From contig CM028136.1 of NCBI GenBank assembly GCA_016271365.2, positions 470,020,001-470,084,000 of the forward strand: a stretch of 64,000 nucleotides of DNA, read 5' to 3'. Position 1 is the first letter of the stretch. Each line of letters begins with the position of its first letter. The DNA comes from Neoceratodus forsteri. Lineage: Eukaryota > Chordata > Ceratodontiformes > Ceratodontidae. Below are positions 44,805 to 58,245 of this stretch, piece after piece. The notes under the pieces are model-generated. The model was given only the letters and a program-made list of their open reading frames with translations. It had not been told where the DNA came from and did not search any database. The translations under genes and the position numbers were made by a program.

Positions 44805-47480
44805 TTTATTTATTTATTTGAATTTTGGTAACCGGGTAAGCCCACTGAGACAGAATTTCCCTTTTTCAGGGGTGACCGGGGAGAGGGTTCAAGGGGAGGT
44901 ACAGAGATATAATGGATAAAGGGTAAGTGTATAAAGGCATTTTTACAATAGTTCATACTTAATAAAAATAAAATTGAGCCTTGGCAGATTAAGTTACAGA
45001 TCATTTAACACAAAAAGCAAAAACATAGCAGCAATGTACAGGATATCTACAAGGTACATGAGCAGTATTTACAAATAATACAGTACATACATACACAGAG
45101 GTAGTATTTATGACTGAATGGGGCACAGTAACCACAGTGAAAAATGAGTAGCTCGAGATCACAGCAAAGCATGTATGGCACTTAAGAGAAGAAAAAGAAA
45201 AACATGAAAAATACATAGGAGACAGTGTGTGTGGAGGTAGCCAGGTGGAATTAAGGCTTTTATCTGGTCAATATGCCCAAAATGGTAAAAACCATTCTGG
45301 ATGATGGAAGACACCTGAACCTCAAGTGTCAAACCATCATGAAGGATAACACCCAGATTTTTCACCTTAGTAGATGCTACCAGAGGAGTAGGGCCAAGGA
45401 ATACCCAAGTTCCCACCCTGGCAGCACCCACATCCTGCAGACAACCAGGCTCAGTCACCAGCACCTCTGACATGTCAGGACTGAGTCTCATCCAGCTAGA
45501 TGACATCCAAATCTGGATCTCAGCCAGACATTTGTTAATCACCTACTTGTGTCACATGTCCCAGGTGCAAATGACATATACAGCTCGGTATCATCAGCAT
45601 AACAGTGAAAACCCAAGCTGCACTATCTAATGATCTTGCCAAGGGGAAGCATGTGCACTGCAAATAACATAAGTAACAGGATTGGATGCTGGGGAACTCC
45701 ACATGGGAGGGGCTTCAGGCAGGAGAAGAAACTCTCCATCACTACCTTCTGTGTCCTGCCTGTGAGAAAGGACTCAAACCAATTGATAATGGCACCAGTG
45801 AGTCCACAGAGCTCCTTTAGGTGATCCAGCAACACTACATGGCCCACAGCATCAAATGCTGAGGAGATATTAAGGAGAATGAGTATTGACCATTCCCCTC
45901 TATCTCTCACTCTAAGGAGATCATTCTGCACGCTGACTAATGCCATTTCAGTGCTATGTCTGAACCTAATCCCAGACTGGAAGGGCTCATAGATGTCATA
46001 GGCCTCAAGGTGTGCCTCGAGCTGCAGAGCCACTACTTTCTCAATAACCTTGCCCCAAAATGGGAGGTTAGAAGTTGGTCTATAATTTGCCTAGATGTCA
46101 GAGACAAGAGATGGTTTCATTAAGAGGGGCCTCACCAGCACCTCTTTCAGGGTGCTGGTGAAACGTCCCTCTAAATGTGAACATCGGACAACCTCGGCAA
46201 ACACTGAAACAATGGACCCAACACATCCCATCAAGAGATATGTCAGGCCTGGGTCCAATTCTCAAGAAATTGGCCACAGCTTCAAAATCACCTTGCTTAT
46301 GTCTATCACCTCCACTGGCCTAAATTCACTCCAGACAATAGGAGTGCCTCTGGAAATGCATGACTCACCACTGCAGGGTTGTCTCTGCCACAGTGGAGAG
46401 ATCCCATCCCTAATGGAGGACACCTTGTCAGAGGAGAACAGAGTAAACTCCTTGCACTAAGCAACTGAAGCTGCCCTTTTTGGCTGAAGACAGGCAGGAT
46501 GTATTAGCCTGTCCAAAGTCCATAAAATTAGAGCCAGTCTGTTCTTCCCTTCAGCAATCTCACCAGATAGGAACACTGCCTTCTTATGGTTAATTGCCCT
46601 TTGATATTCACCATAGTGAATTCTCAAAGCCAGTCTCTCCTCCTTGGACCAAAACCTCTGCCAACAGCTTCCCAACCTCTGACCCTGGTCTTCTCCTTCT
46701 GAAGAGCCCCATCAAACCCCAGAGATATCAAGCTAGAAGAGCAGGGTCATATACGGACCAGGGTGACAGAGTTGAGCACCTTGGAGAAAGACCTAGTATA
46801 GTCTGCCATTGCCTTACCTGTACCCATTGCACAAACAACACTCACACCAGATAGATCCAGTATCACCTTCAGTCCTTCTGGGGACGTCTCCTTTAGAGGG
46901 CAGTAGCGGACAATCTCTACAGAGGAATAACTCAGAGGGGCACTGAACAAGAACTCTATCATGTGGTGATCTGACCAACCCACAAGATCAATCCCATGGA
47001 GAACATTAGGTTCAAGGCATGACCATGGCTATGGGTCACAAAAGCAACAGCTTGTGTGAGGCCCAACAAGATCATCATCTGAAGGAAGTCACAACCAAAA
47101 TGTGACAGTTTGTCATCGATCCAGGCATTGAACTCACACAGAACCAGCCATCTTGGCAACTCCAATACCCTATCAGTGATGAAGTCTGCAACTTCCTGCA
47201 GAAATTCCACCTTGCACCCCAGAGGCTGGTACACGAGAACAATTCTGCATCCTGCACCTGGATCATCATGCATGGCCACTCATTTAAATGATGAAGTAAA
47301 ACCAACTGTTCCTGGCCACACCCCCACCCCCACCTGTGCATTCCTTCCTTGGGCAGTGCACCATGGAGAACCCAGCTGGGAGAGATGCCTCCAATATTGT
47401 ACCCATGTCATCCCCCAACCAGGTCTCCATAATGCAAGGCAAATCAACCAAGGAAATCAAATCTGCAATAATTGCAGTCT
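44805..47480 (-). mobile_element. L2 LINE, 5' end cut at a CR1
   Basis: This is an L2 copy reading leftward, with its 3' tail of (AAAT)n at 44805-44820. RT is at 45623-46033: EPFQSGIRFRHSTEMALVSV, LILLNISSAFDAVGHVVLLD (motif A, Asp changed to Asn), FLTGRTQKVV, CGVPQHPILLLMLFAVHMLP (motif B, QGS changed to QHP) and LGKII. The C-terminal domain is at 45159-45542 (LGVILHDGLTLEVQVSSII). The endonuclease is at 46747-47532 with ISLVDLPCIMETWLGDD, AGFSMVHCPR, LVLCEFNAWIDD in place of GDFN, and WSDHHMIEF. Its 5' edge coincides with the 3' end of the next CR1 at about 47480. Confidence 0.85.
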
Positions 47481-47482
47481 TA

Positions 47483-50400
47483 GAAACATAGAAACATAGA
47501 AGTTGACGGCAGATAAGGACCGCAAGGCCCATCCAGTCTGCCCATTTCTTTTTCTACCTTATAAATGTGCCATCGGCCTTTGCTCTGTCAGTGACCTATC
47601 TATTCATAGTCATTTGTATTGCTCCCTTATGCCTATCCCATGCCTGTTTGAAGCCCTGCACTGTATTCATAGCCACCACTTCTTGTGGTAAGCCATTCCA
47701 TGCATCTACCACCTTTCTGAAAAAGAATTTCCTCCACATTCCCCTTAATCGGCCTCCCTCTAATCTCATGCTGTGTCCTCTTGTCCTGCTATTTTTCTTA
47801 TATTTAAACATGTTAGACTCTTTCACCTTGTTTATGCCTTAAGGTGTTTAAATGTCTCGATCATATCACCTCTCTCCTCCTTTGCTCAAGGGTATACATA
47901 TTAAGCTCCATTAATCTGTCCTCATATGTCTTCTGATGCAGTCCCTGCACCATTTTGGTTGCCCTTCTCTGGACTGCCTCAATTTGGTTAATGTTCTTGT
48001 GAAGGTGTGGCTCCAATACTGCACGCAGTACTCCAGATGGGGCTCTAACCAATGTCTTGTACAGAGGATTATTACCTCCTCTTACGACTTGTGATACCCT
48101 ACTAATACACCCTAACACCCCCTAGCCTTACCTACTGCTTTAGAGGTCTGCTTGGATGATTTTAGGTCATCAGTGATGATGATGCCCAAGTCTCTTTCTT
48201 CCTTTGTGACTGCTAGCAACTCCCTCCCAGCCTATAAGTGGCTTCAGGGTTTTCTCTTCCTATGTGCATGATTTTGCACTTCTTTGCATTAAATCCCAGT
48301 TGCCACTCTTCTGACCATTCTGCTAGTTTATCCAGATCTCTTCTCATTCTGCCCACCCCATCTGGATCATCTACTCTGTTGCAGATCTTGGTGTCATCTG
48401 CAAACAGACTAGCCTTACCCTCTAGTCCATCTGCAGGGTCACTAATGAAGATGTTGAATAGGACTGGCCCCAGGACTGATCCCTGAGGTACCCACTTGTG
48501 ACTTGCATCTCTTCTGACTGTATACCATTTACCACCACTCTCTGTTTTCTGCCAGTCAACCAGTTTGCCACCCAGTTGACCAACTTCTGACCCACCCCGA
48601 GCCTACCTAGCTTATTTATCAATCTTCTATGTGGAACAGTGTCAAAAGCTTTGCTGAAGTCAAGGTGGCGACATCAACTGCTCCCCTTGGTCCACCACTC
48701 TGGTTACCCAGTCAAAGAAATCTATGAGATTAGTTTGACAGGACCTTCCTTTGTAAACCCATGCTGTCTTGGATCCTGTGCCCCTATGGATTCCAGGTGT
48801 TGCACTATCCTTTCCTTAAGGAGTGCCTCCATAATCTTTCCCACTACTGAGGTAAGACTGGCCGGTCTGTAGTTCCCGCCTCCTCCCTGCTACCACTCTT
48901 GTGGAGTGGGATCACATGAACCCTTCTCCAGTCTTCTGGGACCTCTCCTGTGCTCAGAGACTCACTAAACAATTCTGCTAATGGCTCTGCTAGTTCCTCC
49001 TTTAGCTCCCTTAAGTACCCTGGGATGTATGCCATCAGGTCCCATTGCCTTATCCACCCTGAGCTTAGCTCTTGTGAGGACCCTTTCTTTGTGAAGGGAG
49101 TAGTGCTCACCTCCCTCCCCTGTGTCCATGATGCTGAGCTGTGGGCCCTGCCCTACCTTCTCTTCAGTAAATACTGAGCAAAAGTATCTATTTAGGATAG
49201 ATGCCTTAGGGTCCTCCTCCTCACATGCTCCCTTTTCTCCATTAAGCTTAGCAATACCCCTCTGGACTTTCTCCTTTCACTAATGTATCTATAGAAAGTC
49301 TTGTCACCTTCTTTTACTGTTCGTGCTAGTGTTTCCTCAGTTTGGGACTTTGCCTGCCTTACTGCCTTACCTGCTTCCTTAGGCGCAGTTTGGTATGCCT
49401 CCTATCTTCATCCCGCTGTGTTCCCTTATATTTTCTGAAGGCCAGCCTTTTGGCTCTGACCTTTTCTGCTACTGTATTTGAGAACCAAAGTGGTTTCCTT
49501 CTTCTTTGCACTTCCTTTTCTGTCTAACACAATGGGATGTTGCTTCAAGTATTGTATCCTTAATGCTTGCCCACTTTGCCTGTACCTCCTCACCTGTGTT
49601 TCTTTTTGCCAGGCTAAGCAACTCTGTTGTCCATCTTATCAAAGTCAGCTCCTCTGAAGTCCCATATTTTTGCTTTGGAATGGGATGATTTAGATGTAGT
49701 AGCCAAATTGAACCATACCATGTGATGGTCACTGGCCCCCAGGTGACCTTCTACCTGGAGATCTATGATCCCCTCCCTGTTAGTCAGTACTAGATCTAGG
49801 ATAGCCCTGTCTCTTGTGGGTTGTTGTACCAGTTGTTTGAGGCCCTCCCCCTGCAGGGAATCCACTATGAGTCTAGTTCTGGCAGATGTTCCTGCTGGTA
49901 TTGACCAATCTGTATCTGGCATGTTGAAGTCTCCCATTATCAGAACCTCCCTTTAGCTGTCATGTTTTGTATATCTTCTAACAGTAATGTCCTATGTCCT
50001 CCCTCTGGTCTGGGGCCTGTAGACAACCCAGTTCTTATGCTGTCCCATTTCCTGTTTCCAGGGTGACCCACAGTTCTTCTGGCTCCTTATGTGTATTCTG
50101 AATTTCTGTAGCTTTGATATTTTCATTAACATACAGGGCCACCCCTCCCCCCCTCCTTTTTGCACCTCGGTCTCTTCTGAACAATACATAGCCAGGTACT
50201 GAAGTCTCCCAAGTGTGGTTACTGGTAAACCACGTCTCACTAATTGCTACTATGTCCAGTTTAGCCTCTGACATAATTGCCTGCAGGTCTGGGATCTTAT
50301 TTCCCAGGCTGTGAGCATTTGTGTACATGATTTTCCATTGGCCAGATTTTGGTGTGTTAGTTGTTGGGTGAAGTTTGGCATTACCCCTGTGCATCGTATG

Positions 50401-50560
50401 GGGAGACAAACCTTTTTTCTTACCTAGTGATGCAAATGAATGGCATACACGCTGAATTCCTGTTTGACCACTAGCTGAGGGGGGAGGGGTGTTCTTCCCA
50501 TTTGACGTATGGGATGCTGCACCCCTCTCCCCATTTGCTAGTTTAAATATTCTGCAAAGA
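47483..50560 (-). mobile_element. CR1 LINE, endonuclease to 3' end, part of ORF1
   Basis: The 3' terminus (AGAAACATAGAAACATAGAA, GACGGCAGATAAGGACCGC) is at 47483-47525. Then come the C-terminal domain (47596-48118, [30 protein letters not shown]), RT (48422-49110), the linker (49469-49732) and the endonuclease (49614-50409, YTNAHSLGNKIPDLQAIM, AISETWF, MGDFNMPDTDW, GASDHHMVWF). At about 50520-50600 a peptide end resembling the ORF1 C-terminus is visible. It is the same subfamily as 1-1816. The 5' edge is uncertain and may reach 50900. Frameshifts are numerous. Confidence 0.88.
49614..50409 (-). pseudogene. CR1 endonuclease domain, well preserved
   Basis: Two overlapping open pieces (50035-50409 and 49614-49937) carry NAHSLGNKIPDL, LDIVAISETWF, YVLFRRDRGAKRRGGGVALY, then MGDFNMPDTDWS, AILDLVLTNREGI and GASDHHMVWF. 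All catalytic residues of the APE-type nuclease are kept. The break between the pieces falls near 49950-50030, where the VVYRPP strand is out of frame. Confidence 0.8.
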
Positions 50561-52905
50561 CGTCAAACTTCTGCCCCAATGCACTGACTCCCTCTTGTTC
50601 CTAATCGATCTGGCATTGCATAGAATGGCTCAAAGGGAACTTGTTGAGGTCACTGACCCAACAGCTACCTGCCCCACTCGGTCCAACAGGAGCCCTGGGT
50701 ATGTGTACTAGACATGACTGGCCTCTCTTCAGGCCCCATTTTGTCATGGGTCACCTCCTGGTCCTGACCATCTCAATATGGCTCACTCCTTCTGTATGTC
50801 CAACATCCTGACACCCACTGTCCTGCCTTCTCCCAGTACTGACCTCCCTATAGCACTTAATCTCTGTAGCTAATAAAAGGGGAGTTGGTGAAAGGGCTAA
50901 GGTCAAGCAGCAGGGAAGTCAGATAGGTAATCTACTGGGGTCTGAAACCAAGGAACATTTTCCAATTGCTTTCACACACAATTAAAGAACAACTCACTTA
51001 AATTATCCGAATCACCCTCAGATAACCTATAAATAAGCTAAAATATAAAATTCCACTCACACACCCTAATCTTACACAACCAACCACCAAATATCCAATG
51101 CTAATAAAAACAAGATAACTAACTCAAGCACCCATCATTCAGACCAACTAACTAACACACTCACTCAGCCTTCCCACCCTTTCAATTACTAAAATATTCA
51201 GTAGGAGAATCCATGTAGTGTGCTTCTAAGGAAGAATGTGCAAACAATAGTCCTAAATACAGAAAATATTAAACTCTGGAAACAAGAGCACAGTCCTAGC
51301 TTATTGAAAAGACATATTCCAGCAGTGCTCCCACCAATGCTAGTATGGTAAACAGATGAAACAGTTTATGGAGGGAAACTGTAAAACAGAAAATGGTGTG
51401 GTCACCACAATAGTTTCTATGAGCTGCAGATCATACAGGAGCTAGTATCCTACCAACCAGCTGAAAAAATATTACACTGGGGTGAACCGATACCACTTCT
51501 CCTGAGCTGTCCAGCAGCAGAGTTTGCTAGCTGAGTCTTTTTCCAGCAATGCAGGATTTTGGACTAACAAACACTCCTGCTTGGTCTCTGTTCAATTGTG
51601 GACCACAGCCACTGACCTCCTATGATCTGTGGCCACTAGCCCCAGGTACAGCTACCTCACAAGCTCTGCTTCTAAACCCCAGTCAGTGTAGCAGTTTATT
51701 CAACTCCAGGGCTCCAGCAGTCTCCGTGCTGAGTATCTAAGCCTGGTCAACACACTCTGCTGTTTCTTCAGTCAGTGTCTCCACAGCTGCAAATGCCGCC
51801 ACAAATAAACAGCATCAAGTGTATCAATTTCTCAGCAGCATACCCAAAAATTCCTCCCTGAAAATAACAAAACTGACCCCTATGCTTAATCAGTTACCTG
51901 CCCTGTCTAGTTCTTGTGCCCTATGCCTTGAGCATAACTAACAATTATGATTACTTACTCTAAATTCATACATTTATCTGGATAAATGCTAACAGATAAA
52001 AGCAAGGAGTCTCCTTATTCTGTTTTAAGAATGGTAGTAACCAAAAGGAGGGTTTCATACAGTTTTTATGAGCTCAATTAGAGCTCAGACATGCAGCAGC
52101 CCAGCCTGGCCACCATCATGCCCCCTCTCTGATGTAGGTAAGTACGAGTTATTTCTAGGTCACAGTGGTTCTTAATTACTGTCATAACATGGGTTAGGTA
52201 AAGTAGTTGATATCATTGGTGGAGAGATGTCAGGTGTCCATGGATTAAATTCCCTATTTAATCCATGGTTAGTATGCTTAATCTCATTCCCTCCAGAGAA
52301 GCAGACCTGAGCACACCATGGAGGGATTTGAAGATTGAAGTCTGCTCGTTTCTCACAGCAGCCATTGTTGTTGTCTCGGTTAATGAGTGCATAATACAGT
52401 ACCCTGTATAATGCGAACAGAGCGCCTGTGAAACCTGATGTGGCACACAATGGTCCAGCATCACATCATTGTGCAGTTGTAAGTAGAAAGAAGGAAACAC
52501 ACACAGTCTTGTGGAAGTGACTTACTGGATACTGCAAACAGTGACTTGTGACAGGAGGAGGTTTCTGCATGTTATGGTACAAAGCTGCTCATCAGAGCTG
52601 TTCTGCAATGTGTTCACTCCTTGGGTTGCAGGGAAACATCCCATATTAATCGTTTGAGGCATGGAGTCTGAATGGGACAATGTCCATCTGCTTCCCATCA
52701 TCAGCTGTGTAGTCTGCCCACTATGTATGTGACAGACAGTGAGCTCCTGACAGTGCCTGCTCCCATAACTCTGCACACCTGTGCTGAGATTGCACCCATG
52801 CTAACAAGCCAGCAGTGTGGGTCAGCAACACACAGCACATCCAGTATCATAGTCAGGAGTTTGCCTCATGTTATACAGCCAGCATGATGCATTACCTTTG
52901 GTGTG

Positions 52906-52948
<43 letters not shown>

Positions 52949-53570
52949 ACGTGTGCACATGAGGGGGCAAGGGATACAATTTTCTCAAAGTCCTGCATGA
53001 CATGTCCATAACATGTGTATAACACCATGATACACTTGTGTGAGGGAGTTGTGACAAGCACAACTTGCTGTTGGCAATAACCAGTAGCACTGCATGTCTT
53101 TTGTGAGTCATGCATGTCGCCCAACCAACACAGTTCCCTCCGAAGTGTAGCAAAACACAGATGCTGCCACTAGCCATAGGAGATCATGCCGGGGACTGTG
53201 AAGGCTGTTGTTATGGGATATTCAGCAACACAGTGCTTTCAATAAATCTGTACAGCCGTGCTAAATGACCAGCCATGAGAACATGCCAGGAGTCTTGCAA
53301 CCACACACAGTACATTAACTAACTGTGCACAGCCATCCTGAGTAGTTGGGTACACTATGCAAGGCAGTGTGTCATTTGCCACATGGACTATGTGTCGCTG
53401 AGTAGTTGTGATTGGCAGCAATACACTACAATGCTCCCTCACACCTGCTGAGCCTCCAACACAAGTGAGAGTGAGTGGCAGGTGCAAATTATCAAATTGA
53501 GTACTGTAACCAAGAGTGACAGTAACAAACAGAACAACATGAGCTACACACCTAAATTGCCTTTCTGTCT
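50561..53570. other. Three kb without a recognised gene
   Basis: The first few hundred bases may still be CR1 5' sequence. The rest is mixed-composition DNA with only background ORFs. A (TG)n microsatellite lies at 52906-52948. The interval 52140-53200 is somewhat richer in G+C and CA/TG words than its flanks, but no domain is readable in any frame. Confidence 0.4.
52906..52948 (+). repeat. TG microsatellite
   Basis: About 21 uninterrupted TG dinucleotides. The translated CV or HT runs are not genes. Confidence 0.9.
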
Positions 53571-53576
53571 GTCTTT

Positions 53577-53760
53577 CTCTGCAGATGTGTTCCCCAGACC
53601 CTAAAGTAGCAGCAAGAGAGAGAGAGAGAGAGTGAAAGCTAGAGAGAGTGAGACGTATAACTACACCATTCTCTGCAGATGTGTTCCCTTGACCCCACAG
53701 TAGCAGCCAGACAGAGCATGAGAGGCACAGCTAGAGCTATAGCAATTGTGCTGTTCTGTG
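53577..53760 (+). repeat. Two-copy tandem repeat with GA tract
   Basis: TCTCTGCAGATGTGTTCCC, a short variable piece and AGTAGCAGC occur at 53577 and again at 53671, 94 bases apart. A (GA)n run at 53617-53632 lies in the first copy. A (GT)n run follows at 53889-53908. Confidence 0.7.
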
Positions 53761-54158
53761 CTGCAACCCACAACTGCACAGTTCTTTCTCTCTCTGTCTG
53801 ACTGATCAACCTGTGTTCAGGTCACACAGGGAACAGCATATAGTTTTACACTGCAGATGTCTTGCAGTGTGCTGTAGAGATGTGAAGTTGTGTGTGTGTG
53901 TGTGTGTGTGGAGGGGGTGCTGAAGCTGACATCATAGGAAAGGCAGCAGACACTGTTATGGTGAAGTAATAGCAGAAATCATCTGAGCACTGTACGTGTG
54001 ACATTTCCATCTGCATAACAGAAGAGCAGCATGTATTATTTCTTAGGGACTATTTTGCATGGTGGCAGGATACAGTATTTTTTAGCTATTTAAACAGAAA
54101 AAAACACCTTTCTTGATATTTGTTTGTTGTTTAAACATAATCCATATAATAAACATAA

Positions 54159-54305
54159 TATCCCACTCCAGGGTGTGGAGTTATAGGCATTTAATCCACT
54201 CCTGTCATGCCGTGGGGACACTTGGCCTGCGACCTCGTGCCTCACAACGCACCCAGGTGTGGATTAAATGCCTATAACCCCACACTGTGTCATGGGTTAT
54301 TGCTC
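54159..54305. mobile_element. MITE-like foldback, same family as 22003-22253
   Basis: ACATAA flanks both sides (54153-54158 and 54306-54311). The arms at 54171-54204 and 54254-54285 are inverted (GTTATAGGCATTTAATCCAC against GTGGATTAAATGCCTATAAC). The centre (TTGGCCTGCGACCTCGTGCC) matches the MITE in the 3' LTR, as does the TTATTGCTCAC end. Confidence 0.75.
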
Positions 54306-54311
54306 ACATAA

Positions 54312-54761
54312 TTTATTATCAACAATATCTTCTGATTTTCAAGATTTTTAATCTGAACTATGTTTGGGTTTTCATCTTCTATACTTCTCCTAAGTGTTGA
54401 GGAGGCTAACTTTGGCTCCAGTGCTCTCTTACTTTGTATTATCTCAGTTTCAGCAAACAATTCCAGCTGACTTAACTTGTAAAAGCAGATAACTGGTTAT
54501 GTTCTTAATAGTTACAGCCTTCCTTACAGCTTTTGAATTTTTATGTTGCTTGCACATATGTGCAAGAAACATAGTGCCATCATCCGAGTTCTCGGAGGTG
54601 TGGCACCCGTCTTTCAATTCAGTCAGTGTGTTTGCAGGTGCGTCCACAGTTCTCCAATGAATGCTGCAGCTGTCTATGACGGCAGTTGAAAATGCAGTGC
54701 CGTACAGTTGAAAGGAAGAGCTACCCTTCAGTGAGCAGCGATAAGATCACTTGCTCATGCG

Positions 54762-54792
<31 letters not shown>

Positions 54793-57246
54793 TGCACACC
54801 CAGGAGGCAGCACTCTGCATCACTAAAGGCAAATGAGGACTTAGAAATGCACAGCCTCCAATGTGAAAGCGATTCTATTGTACAAGTAATACACTGGACT
54901 TATTTCATTTAAATAATTGATTCTTTTTCCTGAGCATGCCTAGAGTGAATGCTCAGCCTACAAAAATTCATCAAATCCTGCTTTATGGACAGCTAAAAAT
55001 AACTTTGAGTAGCCTTTGAGACTGGAATAGGCTTTACCAACCTAAATATGACTTCCCTTGAAGATACTTGATAACACAGACCAAGAGGATACATACTTAT
55101 ACATGGCGTTTGATACAATCTACACACTTGGCAAGACATAAAATGCTGCTACTGGCCATTGTTGAAACAAACCCCAACAACCTTTATACCCACCGAAAAG
55201 GGATGTGCCCTTATTGTCTTAGCCAACGTTTCAGATGTGGGAGGTTTTTGTTTGTTTGTTTGATTGTTTTTGTAGGGATAGTGACTAAATGTGCAATTTA
55301 TGGCATGTTTGTTTTAAACAAACTGAAAATAGCAATAGTATACAGCACTTATGAATGGGCAACAGCTAACCAGTACTCTATATTTTAATTTGTATTAGGG
55401 GCATTGCCGCAGTACACTTAAGAATTCTAAATAATATGTCCCTAAAGAGATGGTAATTAAAATACTGTCTGTATAATATTAATGAATTTATTAATGCACA
55501 CCAGTCAGAGGCCTATAGTAAGCATTAACTTGTATCCAAAGTTTAAATATTTCTGACTGACTGTTTGCAGCATGAGTCCGTAATTTCTTTTATGGTGAAA
55601 CATATGGAGTTACCTTTTGAAGATTGTTTTTCTTAGAAGCAGAAAGTGGAGGAGTACAGTACTTTAGAAAATGTGGTGGCTAGCAAATAAAGTGAAATGT
55701 ACACACTTTTAATGGCAAGTGTATGACATTTTAAACAACGGCACTCAACCATTATGACTATGATTTGTGTAAAGATATTTTTCATATTTCGCATTCTGAT
55801 TTTATTTGTCTTTGTTTGCAATTTATAAACTAAATGGCCACTTATGATTTACACACTAAAGTTAAAAAAAAAAAAACTTTCATTGAGGGGTTTTATATAT
55901 TGTTGACATAACCCTGTATCCTACATGTAACAGATTTCACAAAATTGCAGTCACTGATTAAGAAAAGTTTTAACACCTGACATTTCGTCAATTTGATTTG
56001 TTGCTATTTTGACAGCAGTTAATTGTTTTTACTGTCTACATTATTGTTCTTTAGAAAAATGTTAGTCCAGTGACCACTAAATGTCAACATTCTAATCGAC
56101 TGACAAACACTTATGTTGTTATGGTTTACAGAAAATTGCAGTTTAACATACCAAACATATTAAAGGTGATTCCACCAGGGAATGAAGGCGGACAAAAAAC
56201 AGTAAGCAAAGATGCTAGTATTTAAAACTTATCATGAAACTTTGGTTGCACATTTACACCAATCAGACAGACATGTAAACTGTATAGTGTGGAAAGCTGT
56301 GGAAGTGTGGTGTCACCTATGTTTATTGCCCTCATTGTTGGCCCAAAAAAAGCCCATACTGAACTCTGTGGATAATACTGTAGTCGACACAAATAAATCA
56401 CATAATAAATTCAATGTTTTTAAACCACTGCTATATAAATCAGGAAGGCCAACTGATGTTTCACTGTGAAGTCACTAAAAACTAAACAATAACAGAATGG
56501 GAGTTGGCATTATGAGAAATAATAGACACCTTCAAGCATGGTCCTCTCTTCGCAGATTTTAGACCAGTTAAATTTGCATGGTGCCCTTGACTGAAAGGAC
56601 TGATACATTGCAATATAGATTTCAATCATATCTTGTTTTCAAACACAATATTTGATTCAGCATTTTTTGTTAATTAAAATGGGTATTGCTGTGATAAATT
56701 TATGGTTTGCAAAACCATTTTAACTTTGTTAAACAACTGTATATTTTTTAAGACTTTGAAACTAAATGGCATATACCATATTCTAGATTTAGATCAATTA
56801 TCATTCTTAGGTGTGGATAGAGAAAGATAATGTCACTATCTAAATTAAAAACCACAGATGATATCTGGCCTTCAATTATATTGAACTTGTTATGTCTTGC
56901 TGTTGTTGTTACATGAAGTCACCGTTGCTTTTTTTTCTACAAAAATGATTATATTCTCTATACAGCTTTAGCCAAGGGCCATTTACTTGAAGAATATTTA
57001 CATGTATAAATCGCTATGGTCACGTTGATAACCAAAAATTAAAAAAAAATGTGGTTGTTCGGTTTGCCATTTATATCTTTTTAGATGTAAATGGTTAACA
57101 GAAGGACTTCTAGTCAACACTCTTGGGGTTCCACCCCTATTTCTTTAAAACAAGACACACTCATCTTATTATTTTGATTATTACAGTGAGAAAGGTAACC
57201 TGACATGGTAAACATAGGAGGTCCAGGAATAAAATAATACGTGATG
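54312..57246. other. AT-rich, unique-looking DNA upstream in plus coordinates of the homeobox gene
   Basis: No transposon protein is readable here, which is unusual for this window. A (CA)n run lies at 54768-54791. The stretch is the 3' flank of the minus-strand homeobox gene and may hold its regulatory elements, but I cannot identify any by eye. Confidence 0.4.
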
Positions 57247-57504
57247 TCAAATGATCTTTTGTATACATTTCTCCAGAAAAGGGTAAGCTATAAAGAGCGA
57301 GTCAGGTAAGAGCAGTGCTGTGCCATTATAACAGGGCTGCAAGGTGGCACAGCCAGCAGCAAGGACAGGAGGAGCCTGAAGCAATAGCTCTCCCATTGTA
57401 CTGGGGTCAATGCTGCCCTGCTCCCAGGTCTGGAACAATAAGGGCAGCCATCCTTGGCCATCGGCTTGTAGACTCACCAGCCCCTTCAGGTCTGAGGCCA
57501 ATTT

Positions 57505-57678
57505 TCATTTCCATTTATTCCTGCAGTTCTGGAACCAGATCTTGACCTGGGTCTCTATAAGTTGGAGGGTGGCAGCAAGGCCGGCTTTCTCTGAGCTACT
57601 CAGATATCTCTTGAGGGTGAAGGTTGACTGGATCTGGAAGATCGGATTCTGGGAGAATACAGTTCTTGTTTTCTTCTT
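57505..57678 (-). other. Homeodomain coding segment (residues 1-57) and premature stop
   Basis: Numbering from K1 K2 K3 T4 R5, residues kept are R5, F8, F20, L26, F49, Q50, N51, R53 and W48. These are the core and DNA-contacting residues of the fold. [13 protein letters not shown] and [14 protein letters not shown] are diagnostic of the HMX/Nkx5 group. Departures are I16 and Q17 in place of Leu-Glu, I41 in place of Thr, and C52 in place of Arg. The TGA replaces residue 58. Confidence 0.85.
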
Positions 57679-58245
57679 TTTTGAGAGCGAAAGTATTTCA
57701 TTTTCAGCTCCCTGATTTTTTCGGATCAGCTCTCGTGCGTCCATATCGGTTTCTAAGTCACTCACAAAACCTAAAAGATAGGGACCACTATTTAAAGCTT
57801 GTACTGTACATAATTTCAAGGTACTGTCTCTTGGCCATGCAGTTGTCTGATGTAAATACTAAGCCCTTATACTTGCTCCAACCATGTTGAATAAAAATAT
57901 AAGCGTTTACTAGTTAGCAGACAAAATACTGTTTCCTAAAAATGGATTTCATTCAGCATACTTCTGTAATGTGTCCATATAAATGTTAATGTGACTCATC
58001 ACAATATTGCTAATGCGTTAAATTTTAGTATGATTTGTGTATGTTGTTCAACATTAGTAAAATCACATTATTGCAGGACTGTTAGATGTACGTTTACAAG
58101 TCTATACAACTTTAAGCAAATGTATCTCTTTAACTACATCAAAATGATGGACAGCTATGAACTGCACCATCTATGACTCGCTGAGTGCAATGAACGTGAA
58201 ACTGAATTTATTAATGAGGACAATTGAGAGGTAACAAGCAGTTAC

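Noticed and set aside
52815..53177. Open frames with HTHTHT or CVCVCV runs.
   Set aside because: They are translations of the TG microsatellite and end in low-complexity flanks.
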